A stretch of 64,000 bases of DNA from NCBI GenBank assembly GCA_932294295.1, contig OW028575.1, positions 41,822,753 to 41,886,752 of the forward strand. Reading direction: 5' to 3'. The notes under the pieces were generated by a model. It made no database searches and was not told the DNA's origin. It saw nothing but the letters and a program-made list of their open reading frames with translations. Below are positions 1 through 11,901 of this stretch, piece by piece. The translations under genes were made by a program, and so were the position numbers. This stretch comes from Alitta virens. Taxonomy: Eukaryota > Annelida > Polychaeta > Phyllodocida > Nereididae. Within the stretch, counting starts at the first letter, position 1. Each line of letters begins with the position of its first letter.

Positions 1-76
1 CAATAATTTCATGGTGCAGCTGATTCTCTATTTCTTAGATGTCTGGTAATATTATGTGATTGTGCTATGTGACAGT

Positions 77-166
77 ATGCTGCTGTGCAATGCTGCTGTG
101 CAATACAGCTGTGCAGTGCTGCTGTGCAATGCTGCTGTGCAATACAGCTGTACAATGCTGATGTGC
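77..166. repeat. short-unit minisatellite
   Basis: About 90 bases are built from alternating near-copies of CTGCTGTGCAATG and CAGCTGTGCAATA, roughly seven units of 13-15 bases. No coding frame is implied. It lies in otherwise unremarkable AT-rich DNA at the left edge. Confidence 0.8.
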
Positions 167-1630
167 ACCGCATTTGCCACTGTCACCTCACACACTGAGT
201 CATCAGCTTGAATCATTCATGTTCTTGTTTTTTCACTTTTCGTACCTCTCAGACTTTTTTTTGGAAAGCACACTTCCTGTCCCTTCCTGAAAAGGCATTA
301 TAATGCTTTCAGAAACTCATCCACTTAAAATTATCCCCAAAAATCATGTCTGATCATCTTTATGCTAAGCTAAACTATAGCAAGTTGTAATGTCTGAAAA
401 TATGTCATTGCTCTGGAAAGGTAAACATGGACATCTATACGTATAAACATATATGTAATTAATAAGAGGGAAAAACCAGAATAGTGGCCTGCATTCTAAT
501 CCTATTTCATATTGGCATTTTAAACTTTCATTAATTAGACTTTCTATGGTACGAATGCATACGACGACTTGACCTGGAAACTTGGAGAGCTGCCTATCGG
601 ATACAATGATCACAATATAAATTGGCCAGAGCTTATGCGATTTGTGTGCTAAACTACCTATGTACACTGTGCCACACACAACGAAGACAGCAGCGGGTAT
701 GTAATGTATGAGGGAGCATTACACATGCTAGACTGAGTATGATAAATTAGACCAAAATCGACAGCCAGATGCAGACATATACCTTGGGATAATAAAGAGG
801 GCAGATGAGGCAAGCAACTGGCTGCGCAACTTTCCGTTTCTTATCCACAGGTAACTTCAGTCCATTAAGCCCATTCTTCACCGAACTCATTTTATCTAAG
901 GTTCTTGGTCTCATCAGGACTTGTCTTCATTCCATGTAATCATTAATGCTGAGAAATAATTCCTCTGTCCTATCCAAATGTTCCGTGCATAAATAATTAA
1001 ACAAATGTTTAATGTAATCCTTGGTCAAATGAATATGCGACGTCTTATCTTTTATTCAATACCAAAAATTCTATATATTAATTAAATACGCCATATGCAG
1101 TAAACATCTGTCCTTCATCATAATCGTTCCATTCACCGCAACTGTTCTATCAAATTTGCTGGTCAAGATGAACTGTTGAAGAATCCTTTTCACCTTGCTA
1201 AATGGTATGTTAACATCTCAGAGCAAATGCAATGTTTCTTTAAATGCACAGAATGCACAAATCCCTGTGCATGCATGGCCCACTCAAGAAATTCCTTGGT
1301 CCAAGTCCCTCTAGTTCTCACATCTTCTTGCATCTGGGAACACTTGGTTGAGTCCAGATCATCCTTTTCGACTTTTTCCGGCTGCTAAAACAGTCCACGA
1401 GTACCAACTGCTGGGATTTTGTGCAATAAAATCAGGGTAAGAATGCCATGAGCAAATTTGTGTTATCCTCTAAGAATATGAGTTGTTTTGACAAGTGTAA
1501 GTATAAGTAAACCATGAGGTGCAGCGACTGTGAGCTGAATCTTTTCCAGCAAACTTCATGAGTGTTTTGTCTGAGTCGCCGCTGCATTCAAGTGCGAAAA
1601 GACACAGCAGGTCACCCTAAAATTCTGCAG

Positions 1631-1753
1631 CTACTGGCAGAGATCTTTTCTTGCATCAAATGCTGCATGAAAAGATGGAAACCCAGCCTCAGCAGCAGAG
1701 GATAAAGTCCAAGCCTTGTCCAGGTGATGCAGGGGAAGCCCAGGACAGCCAGG
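1631..1753 (+). other. possible isolated plus-strand exon
   Basis: An open segment encoding a Gln/Lys-rich peptide (it includes HEKMETQPQQQR) sits between an acceptor-like TTCTGCAG and a strong donor CAG|GTGAGC. No partner exon was found on this strand and the peptide matches no family I recognise. The opposite strand is also open here, so chance is a real alternative. Confidence 0.2.
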
Positions 1754-2280
1754 TGAGCTATGAGGAGCCACGTGTGCATTCGCTCGTTCACTCAGGTTTA
1801 TTGCAGTTCTCCCTCTATCCCTCTCAGTTCCCTCAACCACTTGCCTGGCTACTCTGCAACAGTCTCCATACACTATTCAGTCCTCATGCTGTTAGAATTC
1901 TGACCGGCTCATCATTCTTTTATGCAAAGCAAGTTTTGAAGATTGGTCAAAAATCAGCATATATATCATCATAAGGTTCAGTCTTCCCCAGAGTCCATCA
2001 TGCATGATTCCATATCTATATAATAATTACACACAGCAGCTTAACTGGGTGTGAGCTTCTCATAAAATGTTCTGATTATATGTAAGAAATAAACTGAGTA
2101 TGTTTCATATCACTGGTAAAATTTCTCCAGCAAATGTCTCAAACAAAATATATCAGCATCAATAGATGTCAATACCTTGTTTAATCAACTACTTATTTGT
2201 TAAATAGTTCTTAGTAAGGAGTTTCGAGCTGGAATATGCAAAGTGCTTGTGACCTTCCAAAACAGGCCATTACAGCTGAA

Positions 2281-2392
2281 CTTAACTCCAGAGGACATCA
2301 TGTGAATTTAGGACTTACACTGGTTGAGGGACTGCCTTATGGAAGTCCTGGATTCACATAGACGTCCTCAGGAATTTTATTTCCGAGTCTGC
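2281..2392. repeat. fold-back repeat family A, copy 1
   Basis: This is a degenerate copy of a roughly 110-200 bp palindromic repeat. The left arm has CTCCAGAGGACATCATGTGA and the right arm has the inverted counterpart GGATTCACATAGACGTCCTC, separated by about 40 bases. Five further copies lie at about 11.7, 24.7, 28.0, 47.7 and 57.4 kb. It encodes no protein and looks like a non-autonomous (MITE-type) element. Confidence 0.75.
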
Positions 2393-4493
2393 CCTATAAC
2401 TACAATGAGCACTGTAAGCAAACAACTTCCTGTTGAACACAATACATTAAAAAAACATAACCTGGAAAATATAATAAAATATTCTAAACATTTTTTTTTA
2501 AATCACAGCAGAAAAGCATTACTTACAATATACTAACCCCATAGCTGAGATATTTTTAGCTGTTCCAGGCCAACCAATAAGAAAAACACCCCAGAAACAC
2601 AAGAGTTCATCAATCTCATTTATCATTGTTTATGAGGCCATGAATCTCTGGTTCCTGCTTATAACTACAGGACTGAGATTTATAGCCTATCTCACCTTTC
2701 AACAAGTTAACTGTTGGACACTATTAAGAGTGCACTGCCTTTCCCTAAGTCAAAAAAAGTTTTGTATTTCCATTTTTCTTCAGTTTGCCTAGTAATCAGG
2801 AATGCAGTAATGAGGAAAACTGCATTAACACTATCTTTACACCCAATAAATGGATTAAAAGGATTCATAAATGTGAATGTGATACGTTCATAGTAAAATA
2901 AATCTGGATGGCTGTTGATAATCTATCTAAGTTCACAGAATGAATGCTTTTAGTGAGTTTCCTGAGCCCAACTGATATAGGTTATGAACTCACAAGCAAT
3001 TTTGCAACTTGCTCACAAGGGGCAATTTTGGCCACACTTATTTAACCTCAGGAATTTTTAGCATCTTGGATCCGCTGATATGATGTAAAATGTGCTGAGG
3101 GAAAAATAAAATAACATATCCTAATTTTATTCAATATGAAATTTTATTTTATGGGTTTTTTTTTCTTGAATTTTTGACCAACTGAACCATTAAAAATTGC
3201 TCTGAGAAGATACGAGAAGCTACAGAACAAATAAGTGTGGCCTTAGAAGCCCTCGAAACAAATATAAGTATTTTCATCTTTCTCTTCGGGTACCTCCCTT
3301 CTGGAAAAAAACACAAGCCTTACTCTTCTGACATCAGTGAACAGACTTGACAAGTGGCATTAGCACAAAACACATCAGATCTGGAGCATCTTTGAGATAA
3401 GAAGTAATATGTGGCATCAGTTTAACTGGTGCATAATCCGCAGGGAAGCCCTTAGTGTAGACAAGAAGGCTGAACATGTGATAAACACTGCACTAAAAAT
3501 CTAAGGGATCTATATCTGTTCAGTGGAAAACACCAAGAAACAAGACTTTCTAATATCATACGTTAATCCATCTCTGATTGACAGAGCACTTGTAATCCAG
3601 GTTGCCATGTTATTCCATAAATACTTCATCGAAAGAATGCATAAATGATACTAAAAATTAAAAGTGTCTCATTGTCTTTTATCAAATCAATCCACCTTGT
3701 TGACAATGAAAGTGCAACACATAATTGAAATAATGTCTGAATTTCATTAAATGCCTAGATATACAAGCAGTGTGCATGTTCTAGGATTTTATGGGAATAT
3801 ACCATGTCAGTTCGTCACAATTAGACCTCTTAATTTTTGTCCAAATTGCTCACTCAGTATTACAATCTTCGGATCATTTGCATGCTATACTGTGATCCTT
3901 AATTATACATGTCATCAGATTTATTACTTTAAACTTAATTACCCACTAACTGTGCATGCTAGTAATCAATGTAACACATGCTGTATGTTAATGCTGTCAT
4001 AAATGCATGACCATAAATCATACATCCAAAGGTATTTGTAAATTTTGTACCAAGCAAATGCACACGATGATCACAATCAATGCAAAGTGTACAACAGCAC
4101 GTTTTGTGTACTTTTATTATTTTTACGACAAACATTTCTCGGCCAGCTGGTCACTCGCAATCAATGTTTTTAATTTACTGGTAATTGATCTTTTGAACAT
4201 GGTAGTTACTATGTGTACACTACCAAATTACCAATACAGACACATCCAAGTTATTGACACAAGTCTGTTCTGAATTTCAACAAACTGTTGGTGAAAATCT
4301 CTCGGTGCTCATTGTAGTTACAGAGCATTCAATCAAACTGACTATATTTTACACATAAGATTTATGGAAGTGTTGATGTGATGACAGATGTCATGCTGTT
4401 ATAAGAAGCTCTGGCCATTCTCAGAGTTTTTTGCGCACATAATTTTTGATTCAGGGAGGGTCTTAAATATTACATATAATATATAGAAATATC

Positions 4494-4562
4494 TAGAATA
4501 TAAAAAACTTGCTGCAACACCATATGGCTATATGGTGTTGCAGCAAGTTTTTTTATATTCTA
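4494..4562. repeat. near-perfect 32-bp-arm hairpin
   Basis: The two arms are 32-33 bases each, complementary except for one extra base in an A/T run, and separated by a GGCT loop. The arms contain CTTGCTGCAACACCATAT. No neighbouring gene explains it; it may be a small fold-back element or the core of one. Confidence 0.85.
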
Positions 4563-5291
4563 ATTTAATGGTCCCCTCCTCAACCATTATTTCACTGCTA
4601 CTTTGAGCCCACACTTGCATACGCATCACATGGCCAGTTGTGGTGGGTTGCTTGGACTGGGTGTAGTCTAGGATTTGATGGGAATATACCATTGAACAAG
4701 CAGTAACACAAATGGCACCAAGCTGACTCAACAATACCTTGTGTGACAACAAAATGAGCGATTTGATGTATGCATGATTTGACTTGATGTATTGAAGGAA
4801 GTTCCTAGATTTTATGTACATAAACAAGGAAGTGTCAATCATCAATTGTTTCCATGACAACATAATGAGGAACGAATGACAGGAGACAGGCCACCGATTG
4901 ACATAATGACAGATTAATTGAACTCATGAAAAATTAATCATGTGGCTCATTAATAAATCACCACATCAATGTCATAGGTTACTCACATAATTTATCTAAT
5001 TGTGAGAAACAATGCAAATGGATGACTTGGCCTATCACCTTGGATCATTATGTCTTCCTAACCAAGAAGTTTCAATTATTTTCCAGAGCAATGGAATAAA
5101 CTGATTAAAAAATTACACCATACCATTTGTCCCTACCAGACAATGCTGTAATAGTGTTTCTATAAAACTAAGTGCAGACACCAAAAGGACCAAAGAGACA
5201 ACCACGCACACGTCCTTTAAGTCGTAAAAGTACACTACCCACTCTAATGAATATGAATGTAGGCCAATGAACAAATACTAGCATACTCTAC

Positions 5292-6278
5292 CTTAATCTC
5301 AGCACAATACGAGCTGTCCTCAGATTCCTGTGTTTGTTCTGCTGGGGCTGACCCCAGGTCAACTGTCACTCTGGTTCTACCCAAATGAGCTAGCTTCACC
5401 TCTTCGAAAGCTGACACAAAAACCTCATCTCGTACTCCTGAGAAAAAAGTCACACTGTTTGACTCACTGGTTTGGCTATTGTACAAACTGTCATGTGGAC
5501 TGTTCAAAGTTATTAGGTCTTCTTCCGAATAATCCGAAAATTGACTAAGTCGTGAAGACTTCCGAAAGTTTTTGTTGTGATCTGTTCGAAAGTTTTCATT
5601 GTCGTCCGATAAATATAAAATCTGGTCATCAAGTGTAAACACATTTTCCTTTAAACTATCCAGGGACTGAATAGGAATATCCCCGTTCATGTTGTGGTCC
5701 AGTCTTTCAGAATTGTTCAATCCTTTAAATTTGTCCTGGATATTAACAGGGCTTTTCAGTGGATCCTTTAAGTTGTCCTTCAATTCATGATCGGTTTCCT
5801 CATTGTAATTGTCCTGGGATTGGTTGCTTTCGTCCTGCGATTGTCCACATTTTGTTTGGTATCTGACTTGAGATTCTGTCAAATTGTCCTTTAACACAAT
5901 TTTAGGTGCTTCTGCATTACAACAGTCCTGTTCATGATTATTATCCAGTGAAGGTTTATGACAATTATCCTTCATATTGTCACATCTGTCCGGGCATTGT
6001 GAGTTGTCATACTTGTCCTTGTTGATAATGTGATAGCTGCCTCCAGGACAAGTATTGCACTCTGGATCCACATCTAAGTCAGCCAAATGATCTGCAGAAG
6101 CATAGTCCAAATCCCAAGCACCATCAGGGACTTCCTCCCCATCCAACACCCCCTCTTTTAAAGATGCAGGACTCTGATGCAGTTGCATGTGATCCATACT
6201 GGGAGAATGTGCCCGGGTATGTGGCACACCACTGCTGCTACTTGGTGCCGATGTATGTGCCATTCTGATGAGTAGCAC
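5292..6278 (-). CDS. large exon of an unidentified acidic, disordered protein
   Basis: An uninterrupted 329-codon exon is bounded by a good acceptor (pyrimidine-rich run then CACAAG|GTG) and a donor AAG|GTAGAG, phase 0 at both ends. The product is rich in Asp, Asn, Ser and Glu, with no domain, signal peptide or membrane segment that I recognise. A degenerate unit around Asp-Asn-(Leu/Met)-Lys-Asp recurs through the first half, and at DNA level GGACAA recurs many times, which suggests growth by repeat expansion. It shares strand and phase with the last visible MYO18A exon (11,902), 5.6 kb upstream, so it could be spliced after the motor. It does not resemble the lever-arm sequence expected there, so an independent gene is equally likely. 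Confidence 0.6.
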
Positions 6279-9200
6279 CTTGTGATAAGCAAGAAGGGGG
6301 TGCCCAGTCTTTGGGGGCAGTGAGTCACTGAGGGTCTTATGTTACCCCTCCTCTTTACCCCTTCTATGTCAGTGTGTCGCCTCCGCACACACAAAGTACA
6401 CAAGGAATATGCTAATCTCCAAGTCTGGTGTCAGTTGTAATCACATGCAGCCAATTAGGGTCAGTGGGCCAAGCAGTCATAACCATACCCTTATCTTTGA
6501 TGTGCTAATTGCAATTGGCAGCTCCATGTGCATAATTGGTAAACAAACAATCGACTCAAATTTCAACTTGTCAACACCTATGTCAACATGATCAAAATGC
6601 AACCTTTGACACCGTTATTAACTGCTCAACAGAAACGTAAAACATTCAAAGTTTATTGGTTACAAAAGTGCATTTGATCAATCCATTGTTATCACAATCC
6701 AAACATAATGTCCATCATGAATATAATGCTATATCTATCTTGTGATTGTCCTTGCAAGATAGTACAATGTTATGCATTTGCAGTCCCAAATATTTAATGT
6801 GTAATATAACCCTATTACAAGGACATGACGCACCCACAATCTGCTGAAGGCCAGAAAATCTGGTCACACCATCAATAAACGATGGCGAAAAAACATCAAT
6901 GTCATCCAATACTCATAAATTCCCTCCATTCACTGGCGAGTTTTTTGTTGACACAAGTGTAATAACACTTGCACTAATGCATCAATGCAAAATGTTCACG
7001 AATGCGAGTAACCGGTCACAAATTCAGTTACAATTGTCATGGACAGTGGTTACAATCTGCATACCCAGTTGTGCTGTCCATTCCAAAGTCCATCTTTTTC
7101 TCTAATTTACATCCACGATTCATTTGCAAGTCAATTAAAGAATCAAGGTTACTTCACTTCCAACTGTACTGTATTCTATGATTACACTCCACAGTTACTC
7201 CCTAAAAAACCATGCCATCGCAAATCTTAGTCCAAACTGAAGTTATCTGAGTCCACAATGATGATAAGAAGGCAAGTGACCAAAGTCATGTCCTGGCTCC
7301 TATCAATTTGCATTAAGGTACACTTTAGGTACTACTTGTCCATGGCCATGTATGTCCACTCATGTACTGTCCAGTGACAGTAAGAATTCCACAACTCAAA
7401 TCAGTGCATCAGAATTCATTCAGTAATCAATGTGTCAACTGGCATACTCACAACTGAGTTATGACCACAACAAAAATCCATATAATATTATCTGATAGAA
7501 GTACGTTCAGCATGTAGTTATATGACTAAAATCCCCCAATGCATTTCATGCAGTTTATCCTACATCAACATCAAGTATGAAACTATGGATGAAACACCAG
7601 TCAGTCCGTAACGAGAAATCAATAAACAAAGATTTGCTTGTGGAGGTCCAACTTTTCGATACCTGAGGCATGAACCAGGTGTGTGTGTGTGGTGACTGTG
7701 GTCATAAGCATGTGGCTGCTGCAATCAGTGTAGAGGTATAATAAAAGCGAGAGACTGGAGTCACACTCCTCGGTACTTATCCATTTAATGTGATCTGATC
7801 ATCAAATCACATTTACATCATGTTCATAACATTACGTAACAGTCTGTGCATCGAACCATATGAAACACCACCGGCAACATGTCCCATGTGATCAGTCTGA
7901 TCTGATATTTTGTGTTTAGACAAGCTCATTAACACATTTAGACAAGCTCATTAACATCCTTTAGATCAGTTTTGAAGGTGAAAATACTGCAAAATGAAGC
8001 TCTAAGCAAGAGAAAGAGAAATATTACAGATAAACATGATGCACTGAAGAAACATCTTCAAAATGTCGTTAATATCATCAATTAGTCTTCGAGACAAAAT
8101 TAAAGCACCTTGGATCTCCAGCAAGTGATGTCCGTTGTGTGTACAATGTAATGCTTATCCCTGTAGAGATCCACGGGTAAGTCTTAGTAAGCAAGTGAGT
8201 AATGCCTTACCACTTGCACTATGAGCAGCGAACCACCTATCACCATCACTGAGCCACTGACGTCAAAATCTTCTAAGTTTCCTACCCCCAGACATCCAAC
8301 CTGAGCTGCCCAGCAACTCAATATGCTAAGTCAATACAGATGTCATTTGTGCAGATAACCCAAACGACCCTGGTCTTTCTTAACACTATTTGCCATCTCT
8401 ACATGATGTTCAGTTGATAACCTGGCATCTGTTTGTTTGGCAAAACCTGGTGTGGGTTGTCTTGCATATGGAATGATTAGCATTTACAGTTATACATGTA
8501 ATGCAAAGAAATACAACCACTGACCAATACCACTGGCCAATGCATTATGAATTCGCTTATTTGACATAATTTTCTCTTGTTATAATCATCAGCACTATTT
8601 TCATTCTCAATAGTATGAGCCCACTAAGAATTTCTGTACTCCAGCTCCTTAAATGCCATTGTCAAATCAGCAACTCCAGACAATAACTTTCATAAAACTA
8701 TTCTTCCAATCCACTCAGTGATACTTCTGCTGCAGTATATCCAGTTCAATCCAGAGATGTATAGAAAGCATCCAGACCTTTTCTAACTCATAACATAGGC
8801 GCTACAGGTAATTGATACCAGTGTACAGGTGTGCAAAAGAACTTCATCCAGGAAACTAGGACACAAATCCCAAATGTTCACAACAACCCACAATTGTGTT
8901 ATATCTGTGATTGGCATTATCTACAAAGTAGTTAATAAAACCAGGCAATTACATTTGATAAATGCAATTAATTTTTGCACACACAATGTGGCATTACTTC
9001 TATTGTATAGCTGTAGGTTATGTACAGAGTTATACCTTTTCATAACATTCATAAGTTGTTTAATGTGTACACTAATTAAAGTTTTCCTCCAATTTGGTAG
9101 CATTAATAAAGTACATAAATCTAACTGCGAACTGGTACTTTCACTGACATACATGAATGAAGAGAAATAATCCACTTTAAATGAAGCTAGGTTCCACATG

Positions 9201-11657
9201 GACTTACAATCATATTGCATGTCTATATTAATTCATTCTGGCAACTGGCCCATATGCTTGCATCGTATCATAACATCTCATCCGTATGCCAATATAAATT
9301 ATGAATCACATTACATAGTCCCGAGTAGATACTAGTGGATGACTAAAGCCAAGTATATTGTTAAGTCCCAGGGGATGTTTTCCTTTCCAAGCAATTAAGG
9401 CACTACCTTTTCATCTTAAGGTACCCTGGTTCAAGAGCAACTTGCCTCCCTGTAAAGGAAACCCTTTCTAAGGTCACTGAGCAGACTCAAAACAATAGAA
9501 AGGTCACAGGAGGGTAATACCCCATATCCCATGCTAAGCTCCCAGGGTAATGCACTGCAGGTACACTCCTTTTTACCCCAGCACCTAATTACCCTTTTAG
9601 CTTGACTTGGTACTACCCTTTGAATAAATTGAACATGACCCTTTGAATTAGTTTCAGTAGTAATTGATTGTTAGTAACACTTGTAGTTAGCAATTAATGT
9701 TTATCCTTTGTGCACATTAATTTCATTGTCCATATGGTTATTAATGCATTCATTTTCCATGGTATACAACTATCAATGTACAGTACATTCATTAAATTCA
9801 AAGGACTTGCATTGCCACTAATTCCTATCACATATGATTCACAATGTTTAATTATGCTAATATAAGCAATTACATTAATATTTTTCTACAATGATGACAT
9901 ACAGCCCTTTTAAAAAAATACTTAAATCTCAGATTTGAACCCATTTCGGAGTGCAGACATAAAGGTTTTGTTTTCCTTCAAAGAGGTTTAAACATATTGA
10001 TTCCAGAAACTGCGCACGCTGGTTTGATATTGATCTACCCTTCTGATATTGATAAACCTATTACATTGAGATATCAAATGGAGGTTTAGCACACAAGGCC
10101 TTTATAAGAAAGGGGTGCATGTTTGGTCAATGAGTACTTAGCAGCATAATGTAATACCAGCTCACAAATGACATTCCTCTACTACATACATAATCCACGA
10201 TTCCATGAAATGTATTCCATAAAACTATAACATTCTATAAAACTTATATTCTGCCACACATAGGACATCGCATATCACTCAACATCTCATTGAGTCGGAT
10301 ATGAATTCATATAAACAATTGCAGACCTTTCCATTTCTTTCATTTTATACTTCGCTACACTGAATAACTCTACACAGAACCAACATTTTCAACATAGTTA
10401 GTTTCATTAAAAAACGGCCTGTCAAATTGAACCTAGCCAAAGCTGTAATTACTGGCTACTCAAAACATATTTATGATATATTACATTAATTTCTAACATT
10501 TGCCAATGCTTACACTTTTCTGGTGATAAATGTAAGCCAACTATTAGCTACAGAGGTGGACAGAAGCAGCTGGAATTAGAATGTTTAGATCAGTCAGGTA
10601 TATAGGTTGCTACACCTATTTTTTATGAAACAAATTGTATGTATGACACAAACTCTTATCAACTCATCATTACATCTGCCTCTGATGCCTAATAAATGAT
10701 AATGTAATACAATAGTCAATTTGGGTGTAAAAACCCAAACAATAAACAGAAAGAAACAACCATACTCAAAAAAAGCTAATCATCATTACAACCTAATTAA
10801 TAAACAAAGATAACTGAAAAGTTATCCCCACCCAGCAGAAAACACCTGCACTCAGAGAACAAGAGCAGGAAAACACCAAGCGACCTAAGATGAAATATCG
10901 TGCATCAGAAGTGCAGCAACCACGCTGCACCTGGGGGAGCTATATTTAGCATCCTAAGCCCATATATCTGGTGCTTGTTGGGGCTAAATTAAGGTTTCCG
11001 CACTTTTCTAAACAATCACAGTTGTTGGTAAATAAGCAAAGCATAAACACGACCACATTGTGCATGCTTGAAATAGAGGGTTAACAAACAGGCACAACAC
11101 AGAGTTTCATTGGTTCCCCACAAAGAGGGAAAGTACATGTATGAGGTCACAGCAGTCAATTTGTTGCAACAGATTTTGAAGACTCTTATAATCTTCAAAA
11201 CAGAATAAATCAATAATAAAAGCATCAATGTCATTGGATCCACCTGACAGTTTTGCCATTACTGAGAAATTCTCACCAAAGAAATACTCAAACAAGATAA
11301 TAGGTTGAAATTCCTGTTGGTCCATTTCTATCTAGTATTTTATCGTCATCATCAAATGAACCGTTAGACATTAATACTTAAGACCTATGCATGTATCCTT
11401 GAACGAGACATCAATATCAAAAGGCCATATTGTGTTATTCCTTACAAAACAAGTGACTTCCTTCATCATGTAAAACAGTAAATGTGTAGATCCTCTCCCT
11501 CATTACATTAACCAAAACTCATAGGCGACATGAACTCGCCTTACAGGGCTGCACTTTCCATATCTATAGATCTATCTATCTTGCAGGTCATCAATAATTC
11601 CTTATGTTAATGTCAGTACAAATCACAAATTGATTCTCCAAGCAAACATGAACTTCC
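6279..11657. other. no gene recognised
   Basis: This 5.4-kb AT-rich stretch separates the acidic exon from the MYO18A motor. I looked on the minus strand for the exon expected after the motor (an FFRAG-type converter end and an IQ motif) and did not find it. Present are a 22-base tandem duplication at about 7,917-7,963 (TTTAGACAAGCTCATTAACA units), a short GT run near 7,680, and one dispersed repeat (10,421-10,630). Confidence 0.55.
10421..10630. repeat. dispersed repeat family B, copy 1
   Basis: This block shares an ordered series of segments with 59,245-59,625: GTCAAATTGAACCTAG, CTGGCTACTCAAA, GGACAGAAGCAGCTGG versus AGACAGAAGCAGCTGG, and GGTTGCTACA. The order and strand are conserved while spacers differ, so these are diverged copies of one element. 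No ORF is present. Confidence 0.7.
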
Positions 11658-11857
11658 TTACAGCCAATTTCCTAGACTTGGAAACCGATCTCATAGCCTT
11701 GGAAGCTGAACTCCAGAGGACGTTATCTGAATCCAGGACTCCCATTGGCTAAAGCAGTCTGAGCCTCAACCAATTAAGAGTCCTGGACTCACCTGACGTC
11801 ATGTGATTCCAAGTCTATGAAATTGGTTTCCAAGTCTATTAAATTTGACTGTAAACT
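11658..11857. repeat. fold-back repeat family A, copy 2
   Basis: This is the fullest palindromic copy. The outer arms carry CCTAGACTTGGAAACC and its inverted form near GGTTTCCAAGTCTATTAAAT. The inner arms carry CTCCAGAGGACGTTATCTGA and an inverted CACCTGACGTCATGTG. It lies just downstream of the last visible MYO18A exon. Confidence 0.8.
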
Positions 11858-11901
11858 GCACTCAGTACTAAACAATTAAAATAAAAAATTGTCAAACCTA
11901 C

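Larger units (their letters stand above)
167..5291. other. non-coding stretch, mostly unexplained
   Basis: Apart from one weak plus-strand exon candidate (1,631-1,753), one fold-back repeat copy (2,281-2,392) and a hairpin (4,494-4,562), I see no gene here. ORFs are short and lack splice context or recognisable motifs. A 26-base segment around 3,779-3,805 recurs with one mismatch at 4,669-4,695, so part of 3.7-4.9 kb is probably repeat-derived. If MYO18A continues leftward, this is part of a very long intron. Confidence 0.5.

Noticed and set aside
11107..11325. Minus-strand ORFs at 11.1-11.3 kb as the next MYO18A exon
   Set aside because: No FFRAG-like or IQ sequence, no good acceptor in phase, and the composition is unlike a myosin lever arm.
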